16,240 nt of DNA, from contig NZ_DATCRY010000199.1 of the NCBI RefSeq assembly GCF_036568765.1, positions 1-16,240 on the forward strand, written 5' to 3'. Each line of letters begins with the position of its first letter. Within the stretch, counting starts at the first letter, position 1. This document shows, in pieces, positions 8,346 to 15,938 of this stretch. Position numbers and translations under genes: made by a program. The notes under the pieces are model-generated. The model searched no databases. It saw nothing but the letters and a program-made list of their open reading frames with translations, and was not told the DNA's origin. The DNA is from GSA-30 sp036568765 (GTDB lineage: Bacteria; Pseudomonadota; Gammaproteobacteria; Xanthomonadales; Rhodanobacteraceae).

Positions 8346-9227
8346 ATGAAGCGCTCGCTACCCCTCAATGCGCTCCGCGTCTTCCAGGTTGCGGCGCAAC
8401 ATTTGAGCTTTACCAAAGCCTCCGAGGAGCTATCGCTCACTGCGGCGGCGGTGAGCCAGCAAGTGAAATTGCTGGAGCAGTACCTTGGCGTGACGCTGTT
8501 TGTGCGAAGCAATAACAAGCTCAGCCTGACGCCGGCCGGCGAGCGTTATTTCCCGCGTGTGCGAGAAGCTTTTCGTGCGTTGCAGCATGCGACCGATCAG
8601 CTGCTCGATCAGAAACTGTCTCTGCGCGTGGCGGTGCCAGCCACGTTCGGCACCAAATGGCTGGTGCCGAGACTGTTCCGTTTTTTCGACAGGCACCCGG
8701 ATATCGATGTGGCGGTGCTGACCGAGGCGCAGATCGATGCCGGCGCCTGGGATGTCGCGATCGACGACCGCCATGGCGACGAACCCGGCCAGGACCTGCT
8801 AGTCGGTACCGATTACACCCCTGTCTGCAGCCCGGCGGTCGCTGCCGCTTTGAGCGATCCGGTGGATTTGAACGGCCAGACGCTGCTGCATGAGCGCTAC
8901 ACGCGGCGCGGTGCGCCGGATTGGAGCGCATGGATGGCGCTGGCGGGCGTGAGGCTGGCCGGCAGTACCCGCGAAATGGGCCTGGGCGACGGCACCATGA
9001 TGTTGCAGGCGGCAATCGAAGGGCAGGGCGTGGCCTTGGCGCAGCGTCTGCTCGTAGCCTACGACGTTGCGGCCGGCCGTCTGGTCGAGCCGTTCGCGCT
9101 GGCGACGCCGTGGCGCCATGCCTATTACCTGAGCATTGCCGCCGAGGCACGCGGCAAGCCTCAGACGCTGGCTTTCTGCGACTGGTTGCGGGGAGAGCTG
9201 GGAGCTGACATCAAAGGCGAGGCGTGA
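8346..9227 (+). CDS. LysR-type transcriptional regulator, GcvA-like
   Basis: 293 residues. The N-terminal winged helix-turn-helix spans about 1-65 (RSLPLNALRVFQVAAQHLSF, then TKASEELSLTAAAVSQQV near 23-40), and a periplasmic-binding-like effector domain begins near residue 90. The opening and the 'DVAIDDRHG' and 'GQGVALAQR' segments are typical of the GcvA/AmpR-like LysR subgroup. It is transcribed away from the galactose operon and shares its 105-base spacer, so it is the probable pathway regulator, sensing a sugar or a pathway intermediate. This differs from E. coli, where the dgo genes are controlled by the GntR-family DgoR. No strong ribosome binding site precedes the ATG. The target is inferred from position only. 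Confidence 0.9.
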   Translation: MKRSLPLNALRVFQVAAQHLSFTKASEELSLTAAAVSQQVKLLEQYLGVTLFVRSNNKLSLTPAGERYFPRVREAFRALQHATDQLLDQKLSLRVAVPATFGTKWLVPRLFRFFDRHPDIDVAVLTEAQIDAGAWDVAIDDRHGDEPGQDLLVGTDYTPVCSPAVAAALSDPVDLNGQTLLHERYTRRGAPDWSAWMALAGVRLAGSTREMGLGDGTMMLQAAIEGQGVALAQRLLVAYDVAAGRLVEPFALATPWRHAYYLSIAAEARGKPQTLAFCDWLRGELGADIKGEA

Positions 9228-9421
9228 GGAAGTGAGCGTGCTGCCGCGGTAGTTATTCTCTTTTTGTATTTTGGTGATCCGGTTTCGTCATTATTTGTTC
9301 TTCTCCCTTGCACTTGCGCCAGGCGATTACTGGCTCACTACTGAGGCTCCTGCTTACATACCCACGGCAAGCAGCCGTCGCATGCTGGTCTCTCCATCAA
9401 TGAACACGATGAGGGGAGCTC

Positions 9422-9901
9422 ATGCGTTTGTCGTTTTATAGCGGCTTGCTTTTCGTACTGGCGATGCCTTGGGCCGAGATTGCGCTGGCTCAGGATCGCT
9501 ATGTGGATATCGTCGATTATCCGCGTCTCGGTGAAGGCTGGGGCCGCTACAATGCCTTGCACGCACGGCTCGTCCGCGAGTTCGACGATGTCTGTGGCGA
9601 TACGTTCTGCGAAGGCCAATACAGCAATCTTCAGTCGTTGCGTTTTCGCTGCTCGGTCGAGCGGGCAACGGGCTACCTGGGGCAGTGCGTGTGGAATTTC
9701 GCCGGCAGCGAAGAGCGGATCGATCCGGTCAGCGGCCACATCCAGGTCGATGCGCGCGCCATCTCGTGCCGGGCTCCGTTGCTGCCGGCAACGCCGGTGG
9801 AAAGCTTCTATACGAAGCTCGAAGAGGCCCGCCATGCCATCTGGGAGCCCTTGCCCGGGACGTCGGAGAGCATTTACGACGGCTTGGTCGGCTGCCTCTA
9901 G
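9422..9901 (+). CDS. Small secreted six-cysteine protein of unknown function
   Basis: 159 residues. An N-terminal signal peptide (residues 1 to about 23, cut near ALA) indicates export to the periplasm or beyond. The mature part has six cysteines (58, 63, 77, 89, 116, 158), an even number consistent with three disulfides, and a DDVCGDTFCEGQYSNL segment followed by RFRCSVER and GQCVWNF. I do not recognise a named domain. The start is supported by AGGGGAG six bases upstream of the ATG. It follows the LysR gene after a 194-base spacer in which I see a T-rich stretch (9251-9275) but no convincing terminator or promoter. Its stop lies 7 bases from that of the convergent dedA-like gene. It does not look linked to the galactose pathway. 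Confidence 0.8.
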   Translation: MRLSFYSGLLFVLAMPWAEIALAQDRYVDIVDYPRLGEGWGRYNALHARLVREFDDVCGDTFCEGQYSNLQSLRFRCSVERATGYLGQCVWNFAGSEERIDPVSGHIQVDARAISCRAPLLPATPVESFYTKLEEARHAIWEPLPGTSESIYDGLVGCL

Positions 9902-9908
9902 CCGATGG

Positions 9909-10550
9909 TCAGGCTTGCTCGCTGGTGGCGGTATCGGCAGCGCGGGCCACGCGACGCCTATGCCGCCACCACAGTACCAGCACGATCAGAACCAGAATGC
10001 CGCCCAGCACCCACAGGCTGCTTTGCCCGCGACGGATCCACATCACCAGCCATTCGTGGTTATCCGCGCCGAAATAGCCGAGATAAACCCAGATGGGCAC
10101 GCTGATCAAGGCGGCAAAACCATCCAGCAGCAGGAATCGCATGAACGACACGCGATGGGTGGTGCCGGCGGTGATATAGACCGCTGTGCGCATGCCCGGC
10201 AGGAAACGTGCGATGAACATCAGGCGATTGCCGTACCGCTCGAACTTTTCCTGCACTTTCGCGTAGCGTTCCGGCGTCAGCAGTCGAGCGACGACGCGCC
10301 ACTTGAGAATCCGTGCGCCGTAATGATGGCCGAGCAGGAACATGCCCGCATCGCCGACCAATACGCCGACCATCGCGACAGCGAACATGATGTGCACGTT
10401 CGCGTAGCCCAGGCCGGCGATGACGCCGCCGGCGACCAGAGTGATGTCTTCGGGCAAGGGGGCGCCGGCGCCGCAGAGCAGCAGGGCGATAAAAACGGCC
10501 GCATAGCCGTTCTCGGCGAACAATGTCACCAGTCGCTCAAGTAGATCCAT
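9909..10550 (-). CDS. DedA-family (SNARE-associated/VTT domain) inner-membrane protein
   Basis: 213 residues with four to five hydrophobic segments. Family signatures are the acidic APLPED motif at 30-35, a glycine-rich GDAG near 66-69, and ARFLPGMR at 114-121 containing the conserved arginines. DedA proteins are linked to undecaprenyl-phosphate/phospholipid translocation, envelope homeostasis and drug or pH tolerance. Which role applies here cannot be told. The C-terminus is a single membrane helix followed by an arginine-rich tail (WWRHRRRVAR). The ATG at 10550 has AAGG about 11 bases upstream. It follows dnaG on the same strand after 95 bases, a place where rpoD is often found in related bacteria, and it converges with the secreted-protein gene. 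Confidence 0.9.
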   Translation of the reverse strand: MDLLERLVTLFAENGYAAVFIALLLCGAGAPLPEDITLVAGGVIAGLGYANVHIMFAVAMVGVLVGDAGMFLLGHHYGARILKWRVVARLLTPERYAKVQEKFERYGNRLMFIARFLPGMRTAVYITAGTTHRVSFMRFLLLDGFAALISVPIWVYLGYFGADNHEWLVMWIRRGQSSLWVLGGILVLIVLVLWWRHRRRVARAADTATSEQA

Positions 10551-10645
10551 CTACGTACAAACCTTCATGCGTTTGCGTCATTTGGCCGAGGACGATCAGG
10601 AAAGTTCACATCATCCCACAGATTCGTTGCAGGACGGCCGTGCCG

Positions 10646-12376
10646 TCAGTCTTCGGCCTGGCTGAGCCTGACACGCACACCGATCAATTCCCGCAGTTCG
10701 GCCTTCTCGGCGCTATCGAGCGGCCCCTGGCGGCTTTTGGCGGTCAATTCGTCACGTCGCTGCACAATGGCTTGCTGCTCCATGTGCAGAAGCGCATCGA
10801 AGAACTCCCGGCGCTGGGCTTCCGCCTCGCCGACTACGGTAGCGGCCATCAGCTTTTGCAGCGCGGCGTACTCCTCGCGCTCGGCGTAGTGCTCGATCAG
10901 CATGGCGGGATTGATGCCTGGGCGGGCCCGGGCGGTATCGATCAGGTCAGCCAGCAGGGCCACCCCGGGCTTGTTCAGGCGCAGGAAGCGATAGGGGCGC
11001 TCCACCTCGTCGGCGACACCCGGCTGGGCCAACAGCAGCGAAATAGCACTACGAACCAGGCTTCGCTGCACGGACACCGGCCGCTGCGGCCGCCGTACGG
11101 TCGGCTCGGCTTCGAAGACGGCACGCGCTCCGCTGCGCTTCTCCAGCTCCTGCGCCATCAGGTCGCGGAAGGCGCCGTCGGGCAGGCGGGCGATCAGCGG
11201 GCGAGCACGTTCGGCCAGCCGGGCGCGGCCGTCCAGGCTGGCTGTATCGACATCGTGGGCCAGTTCGCTGAAGAAATACTCCGATAGCGGTGTGGCTTGC
11301 TTGAGTCGACGTTCGAAGCCGTCCTTGCCCTCCTTGCGGATCAGCGTATCCGGGTCCTCACCGTCGGGCAGGAACAGGAAATAGGCCTGGCGCCCGTCGC
11401 GCAGGCGCGGCAAGGCCGATTCCAGCGCCTTCCAGGCCGCGGCACGGCCGGCACGGTCGCCGTCGAAGCAGAACACCACATCGGGCGCGGCACGGAACAA
11501 TACCTCGGTGTGCTCGGGCGTGGTGGCCGTGCCCAGGGTCGCCACCGCGATGGGCAGGCCGGCCTGGTGCATGGCGATGACATCCATATAGCCTTCGACC
11601 ACCACGATGCGCTGCAGGCTGCTGTTGGCCTGTTTGACCTGCCACAGCGCGAACAGCTCGCGGCCCTTGTGGAACAGCGGCGTCTCGGGCGAGTTGAGGT
11701 ATTTTGGACCTTGCTCCGATTGCAGTACCCGCCCGCCGAAGGCGATCACACGGCCACGCCGGTCGAGGATAGGAAACATCAACCGTTCGCGGAAACGGTC
11801 GTATTTGCTGCCACGCTCGTTGCTGGCGACCATGCCGGCTTCGTTGAGCAACTGCATGCGCCGATCGTTGCCGCCGAGCGCCTTCATGATGCCGTCGTAG
11901 CCGGCCGGCGCCCAGCCGATGCGAAAGCGCTCGACGATCTGCGCATCCAGGCCGCGCTTCTTGCAATAAGCCTTGGCCTCGGCGCTCTTGGGCAATTCGG
12001 CCTGATACCAGCGCGCGGCACTGTCCAGCAGCGTATAGAGGTCGGTCTTGTCCTCGCGCGGGGCATCGTTGCCGCCTTCGCGCGGCACCTTCAGGCCGAC
12101 CGCCTGGGCCAGTTCCTCGATCGCGTCGGGGAACTCCAGGCGCTCGTAATCCATCAGAAACTTGATCGCCGTGCCGTGTGCGCCGCAGCCGAAGCAATGG
12201 AAGAACTGTTTGGCCGGGCTGACGTAGAACGAAGGCGAGCGTTCGTTGTGGAACGGGCAGCAGGCTGTCCACTCGCGGCCTGCTTTTTTCAACGGCACGC
12301 GTCGCTCGATCACGTCGACGATGTCGACGCGGGCGAGTAGTTCGTCGATGAAGCTATCGGGGATGCGGCCGCGCAT
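10646..12376 (-). CDS. dnaG: DNA primase
   Basis: 576 residues, close to E. coli DnaG (581). It makes RNA primers for Okazaki fragments and for leading-strand initiation, working with the DnaB helicase. The N-terminal CHC2 zinc finger has ligands C40, H43, C61 and C64. The RNA-polymerase core includes RFRERLMFPI (194-203). The Toprim metal site comprises E261 (VVEGYMDV) with D305 and D307 (CFDGDRAG). The C-terminal part, from about 430, should be the DnaB-interacting domain. The ATG at 12376 gives the usual start MRGRIP-like leader before 'FIDELLARVDIVDVI'. No strong Shine-Dalgarno sequence is seen. It has its own upstream region shared with the divergent S41 peptidase gene rather than following yqeY directly. 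Confidence 0.98.
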   Translation of the reverse strand: MRGRIPDSFIDELLARVDIVDVIERRVPLKKAGREWTACCPFHNERSPSFYVSPAKQFFHCFGCGAHGTAIKFLMDYERLEFPDAIEELAQAVGLKVPREGGNDAPREDKTDLYTLLDSAARWYQAELPKSAEAKAYCKKRGLDAQIVERFRIGWAPAGYDGIMKALGGNDRRMQLLNEAGMVASNERGSKYDRFRERLMFPILDRRGRVIAFGGRVLQSEQGPKYLNSPETPLFHKGRELFALWQVKQANSSLQRIVVVEGYMDVIAMHQAGLPIAVATLGTATTPEHTEVLFRAAPDVVFCFDGDRAGRAAAWKALESALPRLRDGRQAYFLFLPDGEDPDTLIRKEGKDGFERRLKQATPLSEYFFSELAHDVDTASLDGRARLAERARPLIARLPDGAFRDLMAQELEKRSGARAVFEAEPTVRRPQRPVSVQRSLVRSAISLLLAQPGVADEVERPYRFLRLNKPGVALLADLIDTARARPGINPAMLIEHYAEREEYAALQKLMAATVVGEAEAQRREFFDALLHMEQQAIVQRRDELTAKSRQGPLDSAEKAELRELIGVRVRLSQAED

Positions 12377-12455
12377 AGGACATCAGTTTAGTCGATGGGC
12401 CGCTCTCCCGGTTCGATTGCCAGGGTAAGCTCGATAAACAATGAGGGAGGCAAAC

Positions 12456-14192
12456 ATGGGACGAGTCATTCTGGCCGCGGTACTTGCCGGGTTAGTGGGG
12501 GCTGGCGCCGTCAGCGCGTCGTGGGCTCAGGACAGTGCCGCAGAACAAGCGCAAAGGCGCCTGTCCACCGCTATTCAGCAGGCCGACACCCTGCGTAAGG
12601 ACGGCAGGGATTCACCCGAGGCAAGGCAGCAAGCCAAGGCTGTGCTGTTGAAAGTGGTGGACGAGGCTTCAGCTTCCGCAACACGGGACCTTGCGGAAGG
12701 AAGCATGTCGTTGCGCTATATGGCCTATGCCGCACGCGACCGGCTCTTCCCGATCTATGTGGCCGAAGGCGACAAGGCCAGGGCGCTCGACGCCATGCTG
12801 GCGAATTTCGCGCAGGATGCGGAGTTGGACTTGAAGATCTACCACAGCGACCCGGCCCAGGCCTTGCTCAAGGACGAGCCGCGCTACCGGTCCATGATCG
12901 CGGTTACCGAATCGCTGGATCGGCTCTGGCACGCCAGGGCCATCGCCGTACCGTACAAGCCCGAACTTAGCGAAGCCGAGCGCATCGCCGGCTTGTCGTT
13001 GTTCTGGTCGGAAGCCAAGTACAACTTCGCGCACTTCAACAGCGTGCCGGACCTGGACTGGGACAAAGCCTATCTGGATTTCTTGCCGCAAGTTATCGCA
13101 GCCAAGGATACGCAAGCTTATTACGATGTCATGATGCGCTTCGCGCCGCTGCTGCGCGATGGGCATACGAATATCTATCCGCCACAGGAACTGCAAGGGC
13201 ATTACTACGCGCGCCCGCCCTTGCAGACCGACTTGATCGGCGGCAGGGTACTGGTGACCTTCGTCGGCAGCGACATGTTGACGAAGCAGGGTATTCGCGT
13301 CGGCGATGAAATCACCGCCATCGATGGCGTCGAAGTCAAACGCTATGCGCACGAGCATGTGGAGCCGCACGAGAGCAGTTCCACGCCGCAAGACATGGAT
13401 GTGCGCAAATATACCTATGGCTTGCTCAGCGGCGACAAAGATACGCCAGTGGCGTTGAGTCTCGACGACGGTCATGGCCACAAGCGCACGGTCACCATTG
13501 CGCGTAACAATTATCCCGACCGCCATGGGCCGCCCGAATTCGAGTTCAAGATGCTACCGGGCAATGTCGCTTACCTGGCTATCGATCATTTCGAAAGCGA
13601 AGCCTCGGTCAAGGCGCTGGAAAATCATTTGCCGCAAATCATGCAGGCCAAAGGGTTGATCCTCGATGTTCGCCGCAATGGCGGTGGCTCGGATAGTTAT
13701 GGCTTTGGCATTCTCAGTCATCTGACCGACGCGCCCATTCCTTCAGCGCAGCAGCGACGATTGTCGGTGGATCCGCTGTCGCGCGCCAATGGCAATCTGA
13801 GCCTGGAATGGCTGCAAGTCGACGGTAGTCGCGCTACTTATCCGCACCAGACGGCACCGATCTATCGCGGTCCGGTAGCTGTGTTGATCGGGCCGCAGAC
13901 CTTTTCCGCCGCCGAAGACTTCGTCATGTCGTTCGATACGCTCAAGCGCGGCATTCTCGTCGGTCGCCCGACTGGTGGCAGCACCGGCATGCCGATGTCG
14001 TTCCGCTTGCCTGGTGGCGGGTCGGCGCGCATCTGCGTCAAATGGGACAGCTACCCGGATGGTCGCGAATTTGTCGGTACCGGCATCGCGCCCCAGATCG
14101 CGGTAGCGCCAACCGTGGCGGACGTGCGTGCCGGACGCGATATCGCAGTGGAACGCGCCAGGCGTGCCTTGCTCGGCGAGGCCGGCCGCTGA
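12456..14192 (+). CDS. Exported S41-family serine peptidase
   Basis: 578 residues from the ATG at 12456. An earlier in-frame ATG at 12441 is rejected because GGGAGG sits five bases before the second ATG and overlaps codons of the longer form. The signal peptide MGRVILAAVL...SWA is probably cut after residue 24, so the protein is periplasmic or secreted. Residues 25-230 resemble nothing I can name. A DGHTNI segment at 235-240 precedes a PDZ-like region (about 255-350, including RVGDEITAIDGVEV). The S41 core follows: LILDVRRNGGGS at 401-412 and GPQTFSAAEDF at 479-489, with S484 the expected nucleophile, then VGRPTGGSTG. Substrate is unknown. It is transcribed divergently from dnaG and convergent with the DUF1328 gene. 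Confidence 0.9.
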   Translation: MGRVILAAVLAGLVGAGAVSASWAQDSAAEQAQRRLSTAIQQADTLRKDGRDSPEARQQAKAVLLKVVDEASASATRDLAEGSMSLRYMAYAARDRLFPIYVAEGDKARALDAMLANFAQDAELDLKIYHSDPAQALLKDEPRYRSMIAVTESLDRLWHARAIAVPYKPELSEAERIAGLSLFWSEAKYNFAHFNSVPDLDWDKAYLDFLPQVIAAKDTQAYYDVMMRFAPLLRDGHTNIYPPQELQGHYYARPPLQTDLIGGRVLVTFVGSDMLTKQGIRVGDEITAIDGVEVKRYAHEHVEPHESSSTPQDMDVRKYTYGLLSGDKDTPVALSLDDGHGHKRTVTIARNNYPDRHGPPEFEFKMLPGNVAYLAIDHFESEASVKALENHLPQIMQAKGLILDVRRNGGGSDSYGFGILSHLTDAPIPSAQQRRLSVDPLSRANGNLSLEWLQVDGSRATYPHQTAPIYRGPVAVLIGPQTFSAAEDFVMSFDTLKRGILVGRPTGGSTGMPMSFRLPGGGSARICVKWDSYPDGREFVGTGIAPQIAVAPTVADVRAGRDIAVERARRALLGEAGR

Positions 14193-14210
14193 TGCAGCCG
14201 GCCCTGTCGT

Positions 14211-14381
14211 CTACGCAAGGTGCACTATGCCGACCAGGCCCAGCAGAATCACCAGGAAGATGATCACGAAGATCACGAACAGGACCTTGGCGATCGTGCC
14301 TGTCACACCGGATAAAGTGCCGAAACCGAGCCAGCCGGAAATCAGCGAAATGATGGCGAAAATAATGGCCCACTTGAGCAT
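14211..14381 (-). CDS. DUF1328 (YtjA-type) small membrane protein
   Basis: 56 residues, MLKWAIIFAIISLISGWLGF then a short GTLSG loop and a second hydrophobic helix, the usual form of the DUF1328/YtjA family of two-helix inner-membrane peptides. The function of the family is not established. Members are often seen among envelope- or osmotic-stress-responsive genes, which is only a hint here. The start at 14381 is chosen because GAGGGAG lies about seven bases upstream and the family begins at this Met. A longer open frame to 14447 is not supported. The stop lies 18 bases from the end of the convergent peptidase gene. Confidence 0.9.
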   Translation of the reverse strand: MLKWAIIFAIISLISGWLGFGTLSGVTGTIAKVLFVIFVIIFLVILLGLVGIVHLA

Positions 14382-14528
14382 GGGGTTCTCCCTCGATGAT
14401 GTCGCGGACTCACTTGTAGGGTCTGCCGCGTGAAGGAGCTGCATCACTGATGTGCACGCACTGCGTGGCGATTTAAGTGCGAGACGAGGGGATTGCGATG
14501 GTGTGAAGAGGGAGCTTGCGTGGAAGAG

Positions 14529-14578
14529 CCCCCCTCACCCCAGCCCTCTCCCCCGGCAAAGCCAGGGGAGAGGGAGCC
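14529..14578 (-). repeat. Palindromic (REP-like) repeat, left inverted copy
   Basis: CCCTCACCCC leads into a hairpin whose arms, 14544-14557 and 14561-14574, pair at 13 of 14 positions around an AAA loop. The whole element is the reverse complement of the copy at 14945-14992 and nearly matches the half-copy at 132-165. No T-tract follows, so a terminator role is doubtful on either strand. With the right-hand copy it brackets the tandem duplication. Confidence 0.85.
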
Positions 14579-14600
14579 TGACCGAGGCAAGCTTCAACAC

Positions 14601-14626
14601 TTCGCATTTGCGCAACTAGCTCCCTC
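14601..14626 (-). repeat. Inverted copy of the 26-base module in the tandem repeat
   Basis: These 26 bases are the approximate reverse complement of 14736-14761 and 14898-14923 (GAGGGAGCAAGTTACGCAAG then TGCGAA), with about three differences by eye. The module thus occurs inverted at the left of the repeat block and directly in both tandem copies, showing that the block is a composite of inverted and direct repetition. Confidence 0.7.
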
Positions 14627-14945
14627 TCCCTGGCTTTACCGGGGAAGGGCAACTGTCTTGCAGGGGGAGCTCTTGCGGGAGGCTGCAGGCTCTTTGTCAG
14701 CCTTGAAAAACTGAGGCACTCCCCTGTACACAAGGGAGGGAGCAAGTTACGCAAGTGCGAAACACCGAGATTCGCCGCAGTCGGCTCCCTCTCTTGGCTT
14801 TGCCGGGGGAGGGCAGCTGTCTTGCAGGGGGCTCTTGCGGGAGGCTACAGGCTCTTTGTCAGCCTTGAAAAATTGGGGCACTCCCCTGTAAACCAGGGAG
14901 GGAGCAAGTTACGCAAGTGCGAAACACCGAGATTCGTCGCAGCCG
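14619..14945. repeat. Tandem duplication of 165-bp and 162-bp units
   Basis: Copy 1 spans 14619-14783 and copy 2 spans 14784-14945. Each starts with a degenerate half of the palindromic repeat (GCTCCCTCTC...), runs through CTTGCAGGGGG, CAGGCTCTTTGTCAGCCTTG and a CTCCCCTG hairpin, and ends in the 26-base module and CACCGAGATTCG. A third partial copy is the right-hand palindromic element from 14946. The differences are point changes and a few small indels. No gene or RNA is recognised in this block, and the short open frames across it differ between the copies and look spurious. Together with its flanks, it fills the 630-base gene-free stretch between the DUF1328 gene and yqeY. Confidence 0.88.
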
Positions 14946-14992
14946 GCTCCCTCTCCCCTGGCTTGCCGGGGGAGAGGGTCGGGGTGAGGGGG
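14945..14992 (+). repeat. Palindromic (REP-like) repeat, right copy
   Basis: The arms at 14949-14962 and 14965-14978 can pair along 14 positions with one G-T wobble and a very short apex, followed by CGGGGTGAGGGGG. It is the reverse complement of the copy at 14529-14578. It ends 19 bases from the yqeY stop, downstream of that gene, where such elements commonly affect mRNA 3' ends. That role is inferred. Confidence 0.85.
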
Positions 14993-15011
14993 CGTACCTA
15001 CGAAGCGAATC

Positions 15012-15458
15012 TCACCCAGCCAATTTCGCCTTAATCCGCCCGGAAACCGCCGCCATATCCGCACGCCCGGCCGCCTTCTCCTTGACCTGGGCGACCACCT
15101 TGCCCATGTCCTTGGCCGAACTGGCGCCGGTGGCTGTAATGGCCGCATCGATCAATGCGTCGACTTCCGCATCGCTCAGCTTGGCCGGCAGATAGGTTTC
15201 GATCACCGCCATTTCGGCGCGCTCGACGTCGGCCAAGTCGGTGCGGCCGGCGGCATCGTACTGGTTTACCGAATCGCGCCGCTGCTTGAGCATTTTTTCA
15301 AGCACGCCGAGAACCTGGGTATCGTCCAGCTCGATGCGTTCGTCGACTTCACGCTGCTTGACCGCGGCGTTGATCAGGCGGATCACGCCGAGCTTGTGCT
15401 TGTCGCCGCCACGCATGGCGGCCTTCATGTCGTCATTGAGCTGCTGCTTGAGGGACAT
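15012..15458 (-). CDS. yqeY: GatB/YqeY domain protein
   Basis: 148 residues, the standard length for the stand-alone YqeY family. The opening MSLKQQLNDDMKAAMRGGDK, the 'LGVIRLINAAVKQ' helix and the C-terminal 'AAGRADMAAVSGRIKAKL' are characteristic. The domain resembles the tail of the amidotransferase subunit GatB that contacts tRNA. The role of the free-standing protein is not established, although it is often encoded beside rpsU and dnaG. The start has CGGAG seven bases upstream. It follows rpsU on the same strand after 181 bases that include a strong hairpin. In many relatives dnaG follows directly, whereas here the repeat block and two other genes intervene. Confidence 0.94.
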   Translation of the reverse strand: MSLKQQLNDDMKAAMRGGDKHKLGVIRLINAAVKQREVDERIELDDTQVLGVLEKMLKQRRDSVNQYDAAGRTDLADVERAEMAVIETYLPAKLSDAEVDALIDAAITATGASSAKDMGKVVAQVKEKAAGRADMAAVSGRIKAKLAG

Positions 15459-15492
15459 GCTTATGCTCCGGTGTGGATAAGTGAACGCAGAA

Positions 15493-15521
15493 AGCCGGCG
15501 TTGCGCGAGGCAACGCCGGCT
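15493..15521 (-). terminator. Rho-independent-type hairpin between rpsU and yqeY
   Basis: A perfect 12-base-pair stem (AGCCGGCGTTGC with GCAACGCCGGCT) closes a five-base loop. Reading on the minus strand, it is followed by TTTCTGCG, a short imperfect T-run. It lies about 120 bases after the rpsU stop and 35 bases before the yqeY start. It probably ends much of the rpsU transcript, much like the terminator between rpsU and dnaG in the E. coli macromolecular-synthesis operon, leaving partial read-through to yqeY. Confidence 0.75.
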
Positions 15522-15639
15522 GGTGCAAGGGCTTCAAGGGCAGCGGCTGCGGATGAACGCGCCGGCTGCCAAGCTACCTCTGGGGGCGCTGCAGAGCGCC
15601 AGGACCGGCATCGCGGAAGGATGCCTGGCCAGGTGACGC

Positions 15640-15855
15640 TCAGTACAGGCGCGTACGACGCGAGGTATCGCGCGACAGGCGGCGCAGATGACGCTTCACC
15701 GCGGCGGCACGCTTGCGCTTGCGCTCCTGGGTCGGCTTCTCGTAGAACTCGCGCTTGCGGGTCTCGGCGAGCACGCCCGCCTTCTCGCAGGTGCGCTTGA
15801 AGCGGCGCAGGGCAAACTCGAAAGGCTCGTTCTCGCGGACTTTGACGCTCGGCAT
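15640..15855 (-). CDS. rpsU: 30S ribosomal protein bS21
   Basis: 71 residues, the same length as E. coli S21. MPSVKVRENEPFEFALRRFK, an ETRKREFYEKPT centre and a lysine/arginine-rich C-terminus are diagnostic. It is a component of the small ribosomal subunit near the mRNA exit platform and supports initiation. It is encoded divergently from tsaD across 83 bases, as in many gammaproteobacteria. The stop codon at 15642-15640 ends a ...RTRLY tail. The Shine-Dalgarno sequence is weak (CAGAGA). Downstream is the strong hairpin at 15493-15521. Confidence 0.98.
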   Translation of the reverse strand: MPSVKVRENEPFEFALRRFKRTCEKAGVLAETRKREFYEKPTQERKRKRAAAVKRHLRRLSRDTSRRTRLY

Positions 15856-15904
15856 ACGGGTTCTCTGGGATGGGTTTCCGGCCCGGGCTACGGGCGAGCC
15901 GCGT

Positions 15905-15934
15905 ATGATAGCGGGTGCCCCATGGAGCGCGCAA
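15905..15934 (-). promoter_or_regulatory. Candidate sigma-70 promoter for rpsU
   Basis: On the minus strand TTGCGC (15934-15929) and TATCAT (15910-15905) are separated by 18 bases, giving a plausible -35/-10 pair. Transcription would start near 15898, leaving about 40 bases before the rpsU ATG. The -35 matches the consensus at four of six positions and the -10 at about four of six. It overlaps the start region of tsaD. Confidence 0.42.
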
Positions 15935-15938
15935 CCGC

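Noticed and set aside
9228..9421. Terminator or promoter in the spacer after the LysR gene
   Set aside because: A T-rich stretch follows a CCGCGG core, but the stem is too short and mismatched. TTGCAC near 9314 has no matching -10 at proper spacing.
10633..10647. Hairpin GACGGC/GCCGTC as dnaG terminator
   Set aside because: A six-base stem with a three-base loop overlaps the dnaG stop codon and has no T-run after it on the minus strand.
12441..12455. Upstream ATG of the S41 peptidase as its start
   Set aside because: The codons from 12441 overlap the Shine-Dalgarno sequence serving the ATG at 12456, and the shorter form gives a cleaner signal peptide.
14619..14992. CRISPR-like array
   Set aside because: Only two and a part copies of about 165 bases are present, with no short regular repeats, no unique spacers and no cas genes.
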